The notes beneath the pieces are model-generated. The model saw nothing but the letters and a program-made list of their open reading frames with translations. It made no database searches and was not told the DNA's origin. 64,000 bases of DNA from Paraburkholderia sp. Tr-20389. GTDB taxonomy: Bacteria; Pseudomonadota; Gammaproteobacteria; Burkholderiales; Burkholderiaceae. The stretch covers positions 1-64,000 of the forward strand of contig NZ_JAAGPD010000043.1 of assembly GCF_017104565.1 (NCBI RefSeq), read 5' to 3'. This document shows positions 54,556 to 61,443 of the stretch, piece by piece (the first letter of the stretch is position 1; every line of letters starts with the position of its first letter). The translations under genes were made by a program, and so were the position numbers.

Positions 54556-57500
54556 GTGGACTTTCAATCGTCAATGCTTCCAGATTATGCGGAGCTGTTC
54601 GCATTCACCAACTTTACGTTTCTCCATGGCGCGTCGCACGGGGAAGAGCTGGTGCAACGTGCATCCCAGCTTGGATACTCGGGACTTGCGATAACCGACG
54701 AGTGTTCGCTCGCCGGTGTCGTGCGCGCCCATGTCGAGGCGAAGAAAGAGAAATTACCGTTGGTCATCGGTTCGTACTTCCAGCTCGTGAATGCGGACCG
54801 GACGCCGGCATTCGGCCTCATCCTGCTGGCGCAAAACCGCGAAGGCTACGGCAATCTCTCCGAGCTCATCACGCTGGGACGCATGCGTGCAACGAAGGGT
54901 GAATACCTGCTCACGCCGCACGACATCTCGAGGCCTGAGAAAGGCCACACACATCTCCGCGGCATGCCGAACTGCCTTGCCATACTGGTGCCGGACTTCC
55001 CTGCGAAAGAGGCCGCGCTCGCCGTCCAGCTCGAATGGATGAATGATGTATTCGCAGGTCGGGCATGGGTGGGACTCACCCTGCACCAGCGCGCGATGGA
55101 CGACATCCACCGAGGCATCGTCGAACATGTGGCTGACAAGTATCGCGTGCCGGTCGTGGCGACAGGGAATGTTGTCATGCACGTCCGCTCGCGAAAGCCG
55201 TTGCAGGACACGATGACAGCAATCAGGCTTCGGAAGACCGTTGCCGAATGCGGTTATGACCTCGCGCCTAATGCCGAAGGGCATCTGCGTTCGCGGTTCC
55301 GGCTGGGCAACCTGTATCCGACGCGCGCGCTGTACGAGACGCTCAACGTTCTCGAGCGATGCCAGTTCTCGCTCGACGAGCTTCGGTATGAATATCCGGA
55401 CGAGCTTGTGCCGGGCGGCTTCACGCACGAAGCGTATCTGCGCCAAGAGACATACATCGGCGCGCACCGGCGCTATCCCAATGGCATTCCGCACAACGTG
55501 CAGGAGCAGATTGAGCATGAGCTGCAGCTCATCCGCGAACTGGAATACGAGGCGTACTTCCTCACGGTCTACGACATCGTACGCTTCGCCCGCAGCCAGC
55601 ATATCCTGTGTCAGGGGCGCGGGTCGGCGGCAAACAGTGCGGTCTGCTACTGCCTCGGCGTGACGGAGGTTGACCCCGCGCGCGGCAACATGCTGTTCGA
55701 GCGCTTCATCAGCAAGGAACGCGGCGAGCCGCCCGACATAGACGTGGACTTCGAGCACCAGCGTCGCGAGGAAGTCATCCAGTACATCTACCGGAAGTAC
55801 GGGCGTGACCGGGCGGCCATTGCAGCGGCGGTATCCACATACCGACCGCGCGGCGCGCTGCGTGAAAGCGGGAAGGCCCTCGGCGTTGACCCGCAGATTG
55901 TGGACAAGGTCGCGAAGTCGCATCAGTGGTTTGACCACTCGGCCGACCTCCTCCAGCGCTTTGCGGAATCGGGACTCGACCCGGAAAATCCGCTCATCGG
56001 TCTGTGGGCGAAGCTGGCTGCGCAGATTCTCAACTTCCCACGCCACCTGTCGCAGCACTCCGGTGGCTTCGTCATCAGCCGCGGCAAGCTCACGCGCCTG
56101 GTACCCGTCGAGAACGCAGCGATGGCGGACCGCTCCGCAATCCAGTGGGATAAGGACGACCTGGAAGCGCTCGGGCTACTGAAAATCGACGTACTCGCGC
56201 TCGGAATGCTGTCGGCAATTCGGCGCACGCTCGACATCGTGTCGGAGCAACGCGGCGAGCGCTTCGAGATGCAGGACATTCCGCCCGAAGACGCGGCGAC
56301 CTACGAAATGATTTCGCGCGCCGATACGGTGGGTGTGTTCCAGATTGAGTCGCGCGCTCAGATGAGCATGTTGCCGCGGATGAAGCCGCGTGAGTTCTAC
56401 GACCTCGTCATCGAGGTCGCCATCGTGCGGCCCGGCCCGATTCAGGGCGGCGCTGTGCATCCATACCTGCGCCGTCGCCAGGGTCTGGAGCCAGTAACCT
56501 ATCCAAGCGAAGCACTGGAGGTCGCGCTCGGGCGGACGCTGGGCGTACCAATCTTCCAGGAGCAGGTAATGCAGGTCGCCATTCTGGCTGCCGGTTTTAC
56601 ACCAGGCGAAGCCGACCAGTTGCGTCGCGCGATGGCCGCATGGAAGCGCAAGGGCGGCCTCGACAAATACTACGACCGCATTGTCAACGGCATGACGGAG
56701 CGCGGGTACACGAAGGACTTTGCCGAATCCATCTTCCAGCAGATTCACGGCTTCGGCGAGTACGGTTTCCCTGAGAGCCACGCGGCGAGCTTTGCGCTGC
56801 TCGTCTACGCGAGCAGTTGGCTGAAGTGTCACGAGCCGGAAGCGTTTCTCGCCGCGATGCTGAACAGCATGCCGCTCGGCTTCTATTCTGCGTCGCAGCT
56901 CATTCAGGATGCACAACGCCACGGTGTGAAGGTGCTGCCGGCTGATGTCACCATCAGCAACTGGGATTCGGTCCTCGAGAGCCATGCGTCTGCATCAAGG
57001 CCGGCAGTACGCCTAGGCCTGTCGCTGCTGAAGGGCATGAAGGACGGCGCCGCCGAACGTATTGAAGCTGCGAGAGCCGTGAGACAGTTTGCCAGCGTCA
57101 GCGACCTCGCCAAACGCGCGCAGCTCGACCGGAAGGACCTTCAGGTTCTGGCCGCCGCGAATTCGCTGTCGTCGCTCGCTGGAAACCGGCGTGAAGCCCT
57201 CTGGACGTCCGTCGCCGCGGTACCCGACCGTGACATTCTTGCTGATGCGCGAGTGGATGATGAAACGCCTGTGCTTGGCGCGCCGTCGGAGGGCGAAGAC
57301 ATTGTCGCCGACTACAACTCGATGAGCCTCACGCTCGGCCGTCATCCGCTATCGCTGCTGCGGCCGGCGCTGCTCGAGCAGCGGCTCGTGCCGGCGGCGA
57401 CGCTGATGACTTACCGCAATGGCCGACTCGCGCGCGGCTGTGGACTGGTGACCGTTCGCCAGCGGCCAGGGACGGCAAAGGGCGTGATGTTTGTGACCAT

Positions 57501-57705
57501 CGAGGACGAGACGGGCAACGTGAACGTCATCATCTGGCCGTCAATCCAGGAGCGATTCCGGCAGGAGACGCTTGGCGCGTCGCTGCTTGCGGTGTACGGG
57601 ACGTGGCAATGCGAGGGTGAGGTCCGCCATCTGGTCGCGCAACGCCTAGTCGATATGTCGCATCTGCTCGGCGGGATTACGGCGGTCAGTCGAAACTTCT
57701 GCTGA
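54556..57705 (+). CDS. dnaE2: Error-prone DNA polymerase DnaE2 (ImuC)
   Basis: The 1049-residue protein is a C-family DNA polymerase used for translesion synthesis under SOS. The PHP domain begins at YAELFAFTNFTFLHGASHGE. The palm has CQGRGSAANSAVCYCLGVT and the catalytic Asp triad region PPDIDVDFEHQRREEVIQY. Fingers follow with LSQHSGGFVIS, GVFQIESRAQMSMLPRMKP and VARPGPIQGG-like IVRPGPIQGGAVHPYLRRR. An OB domain is at the C terminus (GLVTVRQRPG, FVTIEDETGN). GTG 54556 or ATG 54574 is the start. A second diverged copy of the last 89 codons lies at 59634-59902. Confidence 0.95.
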   Translation: MDFQSSMLPDYAELFAFTNFTFLHGASHGEELVQRASQLGYSGLAITDECSLAGVVRAHVEAKKEKLPLVIGSYFQLVNADRTPAFGLILLAQNREGYGNLSELITLGRMRATKGEYLLTPHDISRPEKGHTHLRGMPNCLAILVPDFPAKEAALAVQLEWMNDVFAGRAWVGLTLHQRAMDDIHRGIVEHVADKYRVPVVATGNVVMHVRSRKPLQDTMTAIRLRKTVAECGYDLAPNAEGHLRSRFRLGNLYPTRALYETLNVLERCQFSLDELRYEYPDELVPGGFTHEAYLRQETYIGAHRRYPNGIPHNVQEQIEHELQLIRELEYEAYFLTVYDIVRFARSQHILCQGRGSAANSAVCYCLGVTEVDPARGNMLFERFISKERGEPPDIDVDFEHQRREEVIQYIYRKYGRDRAAIAAAVSTYRPRGALRESGKALGVDPQIVDKVAKSHQWFDHSADLLQRFAESGLDPENPLIGLWAKLAAQILNFPRHLSQHSGGFVISRGKLTRLVPVENAAMADRSAIQWDKDDLEALGLLKIDVLALGMLSAIRRTLDIVSEQRGERFEMQDIPPEDAATYEMISRADTVGVFQIESRAQMSMLPRMKPREFYDLVIEVAIVRPGPIQGGAVHPYLRRRQGLEPVTYPSEALEVALGRTLGVPIFQEQVMQVAILAAGFTPGEADQLRRAMAAWKRKGGLDKYYDRIVNGMTERGYTKDFAESIFQQIHGFGEYGFPESHAASFALLVYASSWLKCHEPEAFLAAMLNSMPLGFYSASQLIQDAQRHGVKVLPADVTISNWDSVLESHASASRPAVRLGLSLLKGMKDGAAERIEAARAVRQFASVSDLAKRAQLDRKDLQVLAAANSLSSLAGNRREALWTSVAAVPDRDILADARVDDETPVLGAPSEGEDIVADYNSMSLTLGRHPLSLLRPALLEQRLVPAATLMTYRNGRLARGCGLVTVRQRPGTAKGVMFVTIEDETGNVNVIIWPSIQERFRQETLGASLLAVYGTWQCEGEVRHLVAQRLVDMSHLLGGITAVSRNFC

Positions 57706-57864
57706 GTTCGCAATGTAAGAAACCTAGCATTCAGCGACGAAATTCTGACTGGGAGCTTGCCTTCGAATCGATGCAGCATCCATAGAGACGGTCAAACCGG
57801 TGAATGTAAGTAACGGATGAAGCCCGGTAGACTATTGCTCTTCCGCTACTGTCAAGGAACTGTT

Positions 57865-59613
57865 TTGCTCGACCCATCTATTTCGCTTGCGTTTTCGATG
57901 CAGTCCAATCGAGGTGTATATGCGCTTTTGCTCGGCTCAGGCGTGTCCCGGTCATCGAGAATTCCGACTGGTTGGGAAATCGTTCTCGAACTCGTAAGGA
58001 AAGTCGCGCGGCTGGAAAGCGCAGATTGCGAACCGGACCCGGCGGCATGGTATGTCGAGCGGTTCAAGAAGCAACCTGATTACGGCGAGTTGCTCGACGC
58101 AGTAGCTAAAACTCCAGATGAACGACAGGCACTTTTGCGCGGCTACTTCGAACCGACGGATGAAGAGCGGGACGACGGAGCCAAGATGCCGACGAAAGCT
58201 CATAGGGCCATCGCAAAACTCGTGCGTGGTGGCTACGTTCGTCTCATTGTCACGACCAACTTCGACCGTCTGACCGAGCGCGCGCTCGAAGATGAAGGCA
58301 TCGCACCTATCGTTGTAAGTGGGCCCGACCAGCTGGGCGGCCTTCCGCCTTTCGCTCATTTGGGATGCTGTGTGGTGAAAGTCCACGGCGACTATCTCGA
58401 CACGCGCATCAGAAATACGCCGACCGAACTCGAAACATACGCGCCCGAGATGAATCGATTTCTCGACCGCGTATTCGATGAGTTCGGTCTCGTGGCTTGC
58501 GGTTGGTCGGCAGACTGGGATACAGCGCTGCGTGCTTGCATTGAGCGGGCACCGTCACGGCGATATTCGATGTATTGGGCCGCGAGAGGCACCGTAGGTA
58601 CGTCAGCCCAGAAGTTGCTAACCCTGCGTGCAGGTTACCCAATTCCTATCTCGGGCGCGGATGAGTTCTTCGAAGAGCTTCAATCGAAAATTGAGTCCAT
58701 TGAAGAGTTCAACGCGCCGCATCCATTATCCGCCGCGGTTGCAGTCGCATCCGTGAAGCGCTTTCTAAGCGACTCTGCCCATCGTATCCGGCTCTCCGAC
58801 TTGCTCGATAACCTCGGTCGCAGCTTGGCGATAGCATTGCGAGACGGGCCGTTCGCGGATGTCGGGTCTCCGGTCAGTAGGGAAAGCGTGACGCAACGAG
58901 TGAAAACCTACGACTCGATGACGAGCACGCTGGTGTCTGTAGCTGTGGCTTGCGGCCGCTGGGGCGACGCCGATGCGACACGACAGTTGCGCCGTGTACT
59001 GGACCGTATCTATGCCGCGCGCCAGCAAAACGGCGGCCTGAGCGTATGGGTCAACTATCAATGCTACCCTTCGGCGCTCATAGGCTACGCGGTCATGTTA
59101 GGTGCGTCTCTTGGCGACAATTTGGATGCAGTCTCGAAGATGTTCGAGAACGAGGTACGAGGGATTAATCAAGGGACGCCACTGGCTCAACTATTGCCGC
59201 CATTTTCTTTTCTTGAAGACCCTGAGGGGTGGGGCCGGCTCTTGGAGGGTATGGACCGACGTCGAGCTCCCGTCAACAATTGGTTGGAAGAGACGTTGTT
59301 TAATTCCATCGGGGCTGAGTTTGCATCAAGGTCAGAATTCGAAGAGCACTTCGACTGGGTCGAAATTGTGCTGGCGCTCGCTTGCCGCCAAAGTCGTGCC
59401 TCGAGCCAGCTTGGAGATTGGTTTCCACCGGGCGCCTTCGGATACCGCAGAACTGGACGAGAGTTGGCAACTGCTCGGATTAATAACTCGTTGGGCGAGC
59501 TTGGTGGGCGCTCGCCGTATGTGCTTTCCGGCTTGTTTGGAGCTACTGCGGAAGAGTGCCGAGTGGCCGTGCTTATGCTGAATGAATCCATACCGCAACT
59601 TCGATGGTGGTAG
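57865..59613 (+). CDS. SIR2 family defence protein, probable NADase
   Basis: The 582-residue protein has an N-terminal SIR2 domain: LDPSISLAFSMQSNRGVYAL, LLLGSGVSRSSRIPTGWEIV (Rossmann NAD site), VRLIVTTNFDRLTERAL, CCVVKVHGDYLDTRI and FGLVACGWSADWDTALR. Defence SIR2 proteins deplete NAD+ to stop phage. The C-terminal 300 residues are helical without a known fold and probably sense the trigger. TTG 57865 is preferred, as AAGGA lies six bases upstream and gives the usual MLDPSISLAF start; ATG 57817 and ATG 57898 are in frame. It is flanked by dnaE2 and a duplicated dnaE2 3' end. Confidence 0.87.
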   Translation: MLDPSISLAFSMQSNRGVYALLLGSGVSRSSRIPTGWEIVLELVRKVARLESADCEPDPAAWYVERFKKQPDYGELLDAVAKTPDERQALLRGYFEPTDEERDDGAKMPTKAHRAIAKLVRGGYVRLIVTTNFDRLTERALEDEGIAPIVVSGPDQLGGLPPFAHLGCCVVKVHGDYLDTRIRNTPTELETYAPEMNRFLDRVFDEFGLVACGWSADWDTALRACIERAPSRRYSMYWAARGTVGTSAQKLLTLRAGYPIPISGADEFFEELQSKIESIEEFNAPHPLSAAVAVASVKRFLSDSAHRIRLSDLLDNLGRSLAIALRDGPFADVGSPVSRESVTQRVKTYDSMTSTLVSVAVACGRWGDADATRQLRRVLDRIYAARQQNGGLSVWVNYQCYPSALIGYAVMLGASLGDNLDAVSKMFENEVRGINQGTPLAQLLPPFSFLEDPEGWGRLLEGMDRRRAPVNNWLEETLFNSIGAEFASRSEFEEHFDWVEIVLALACRQSRASSQLGDWFPPGAFGYRRTGRELATARINNSLGELGGRSPYVLSGLFGATAEECRVAVLMLNESIPQLRWW

Positions 59614-59633
59614 TCGGACGCAGGGCACGTGTG

Positions 59634-59902
59634 GATGTGGGTTGGTGACGGTACGTCAGCGACCCGGGATGGCGAAGGGCGTTATGTTCGCGACCATCGA
59701 GGATGAGACCGGAAACTTAAACGTCATCATCTGGCCGTTGCTGCAAGAGAAGTTCCGGCAGGAAGCACTGGGTGCTTCCCTGCTGGCAGTGTACGGAACG
59801 TGGCAATGCGAGGGCGAGGTCCGCCACCTGGTCGCCCAGCGACTTGTCGATATGTCGCATTTGCTCGGTAGGCTTACCGCCGTCAGTCGAAACTTCTGCT
59901 AG
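59634..59902 (+). pseudogene. dnaE2: Diverged duplicate of the dnaE2 3' end
   Basis: The 89 codons from GCGLVTVRQRPG to AVSRNFC match the end of dnaE2 (57437-57705) at 80 of 89 residues, with many silent changes. The upstream DnaE2 domains are missing. The homology starts 20 bases after the SIR2 stop. It is a remnant: either the original dnaE2 tail left when another allele plus SIR2 recombined in, or a copy brought by the insert. Confidence 0.9.
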
Positions 59903-59905
59903 CAG

Positions 59906-60409
59906 CTACCGGCTTTGCTGAGCGAAGGGGTGGATGGGGTATACCTTCTCGGGTTGATTGACGCGTTCGAGCATCTGGACCTTTGACCAGTCCGCCACCA
60001 TTGCCTCCAGGCCTCGCACCACATTGGCTTCCAGCGGCTGTATCCCTGCGTCACCGTTGAAGTTAGCGCTGAACGCTGTGTGGAATCGGTACTGAAAGTA
60101 CCCTGAGGTTTCGGCTATTCGCTCAGGTGTATTGGAGTCCGTGTAGATGACAGACTCGGGCGCGAACGGGTCATAGTAAATCACACTCGGATAGTCAGTT
60201 TTGACTGCGACGCGCGGCTCGTCGCAGACCATCAGCGAGCCTACAAGCTGGATTGAGCCTTTCATGCCCTTCGGGGTTTTGAACACCCAGATGCGCTTCG
60301 GCAAGCGCCCCACGAGCTCCGAGAGCTTCGAATTATTGGAGCCAAGGTACCCCACCTCGCGGCTTTTGAGGTTGGTTTCGAGCTTTTGCCAGTAATAAAA
60401 GATGTCCAT
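59906..60409 (-). CDS. Hypothetical protein, 167 residues
   Basis: I do not know the function of this protein. The sequence DIFYYWQKLETNLKSREVGY, then KRIWVFKTPKGMKGSIQLVG and SGYFQYRFHTAFSANFNGDA, suggests a compact alpha/beta domain. I recall similar proteins in accessory regions of beta-proteobacteria. ATG 60409 has a weak ribosome site. It converges on the dnaE2 remnant with three bases between. Confidence 0.65.
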   Translation of the reverse strand: MDIFYYWQKLETNLKSREVGYLGSNNSKLSELVGRLPKRIWVFKTPKGMKGSIQLVGSLMVCDEPRVAVKTDYPSVIYYDPFAPESVIYTDSNTPERIAETSGYFQYRFHTAFSANFNGDAGIQPLEANVVRGLEAMVADWSKVQMLERVNQPEKVYPIHPFAQQSR

Positions 60410-60768
60410 TCAACGACGCCTGATAGTTCGGTAGGTCGGACAGATTGCCCTTCATGTTACCAACTCGGCGCGGAACTCTCCCCCGACCCGCGGCTCGTAC
60501 ATCACTACCTCAAGACGAACCCTAGTTGCTCTGAAAGCTGCCTGCTGCACTACCGTGTGAAGCATCCACCAAGCGTCGGCAGGTCACAAAACTGGTCTAG
60601 GCTCAGCTGCAAAAGCGAAATACACCCTTTTATAAGGGGCTTTCTGCTTGCATTGACTACAAACCGTTGCTACGCTTGCCTCCAGCTTAAGACGGCGCAT
60701 GTGCCGAGTGCTTTACCTCTGGGGTGCCTCGTCTTAAGCATTCTCAAAATCTGAAAATGAGGATGTCC
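60410..60768. other. Intergenic region, 359 bases
   Basis: This lies between the divergent hypothetical gene and the HU-like gene. An open frame at 60386-60754 has no support and I do not call it. A weak TTGCAT/TACGCT pair with 17-base spacing at 60648-60676 could be the HU promoter. Confidence 0.4.
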
Positions 60769-61191
60769 ATGGTAACGAAGACGGCAAAACCCGCAGCCAA
60801 GAAGGCTGCAACCAAGACGTCAGTGAAGAAGGCTGCAGCCCCGGCGAAGAAAGCGGCTACCGCGCCTACCGCGCTCAAGCCGATGAAAGATACGTTCACT
60901 AAGGCGTCGCTTGCTACTCACGTAGCCACGCAGGCCGGTGTCGAACCGAAGCAAGCGAAAGCCATCCTCGCGGCCTTGGAAGACACTATTCTGGGCGCTG
61001 TTCACAAGAAGGGTGCTGGTGAGTTCACGCTCTCCGGCCTGCTCAAAATTGGCGTGCAGCAAGTGCCGGCCAAGAAAAAGCGCTTTGGCAAGGACCCGTT
61101 CACGGGTGAGGAGCGCTGGTTTGACGCCAAGCCTGCGAGCGTGCGCTTGAAGGTGCGCCCGCTGAAGAAGCTGAAGGACGCCGCCGCATAA
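60769..61191 (+). CDS. HU family DNA-binding protein with histone-H1-like N-terminal tail
   Basis: The 140-residue protein has an N-terminal 45-residue Lys/Ala/Pro tail (AKPAAKKAATKTSVKKAA), like histone H1. An HU/IHF domain follows: FTKASLATHVATQAGVEPKQ, HKKGAGEFTLSGLLKIGVQQ, and a DNA-binding arm with KKKRFGKDPFTGEERWFDAK. It should bend and coat DNA. Start ATG 60769 is chosen because GAGG lies six bases upstream; ATGs at 60757 and 60763 are in frame. A strong terminator follows. Confidence 0.9.
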   Translation: MVTKTAKPAAKKAATKTSVKKAAAPAKKAATAPTALKPMKDTFTKASLATHVATQAGVEPKQAKAILAALEDTILGAVHKKGAGEFTLSGLLKIGVQQVPAKKKRFGKDPFTGEERWFDAKPASVRLKVRPLKKLKDAAA

Positions 61192-61207
61192 GCGCGCGTC
61201 GCTTGTT

Positions 61208-61238
61208 AAAAAGCCCGCTTTTAGAGCGGGCTTTTTTT
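61208..61238 (+). terminator. Terminator after the HU-like gene
   Basis: The arms AAAAAGCCCGCT and AGCGGGCTTTTT form a 12-pair stem with a short loop and a T-run. Confidence 0.9.
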
Positions 61239-61443
61239 CGACATCGACTTCAGCAGACAACATCGACCTGGTTCAACCGAAACCAGCCCTGTTGCAAACC
61301 AGCCGGTTGCGACGCATCCTGCCAATGCCCTTCATTTTTTCTGAGCAAGAAACAACTTTTCTCTCAGGATGGGATTCGGGGTGCGCGTGTGGGAACCCTT
61401 TCTCATCGAAAGCTCCGTGGCAGCAAGCCATAACCCTGATGGT

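Noticed and set aside
60386-60754. A 122-codon open frame upstream of the HU-like gene
   Set aside because: It overlaps the start of a minus-strand gene, lacks a ribosome site and has no recognised motif.
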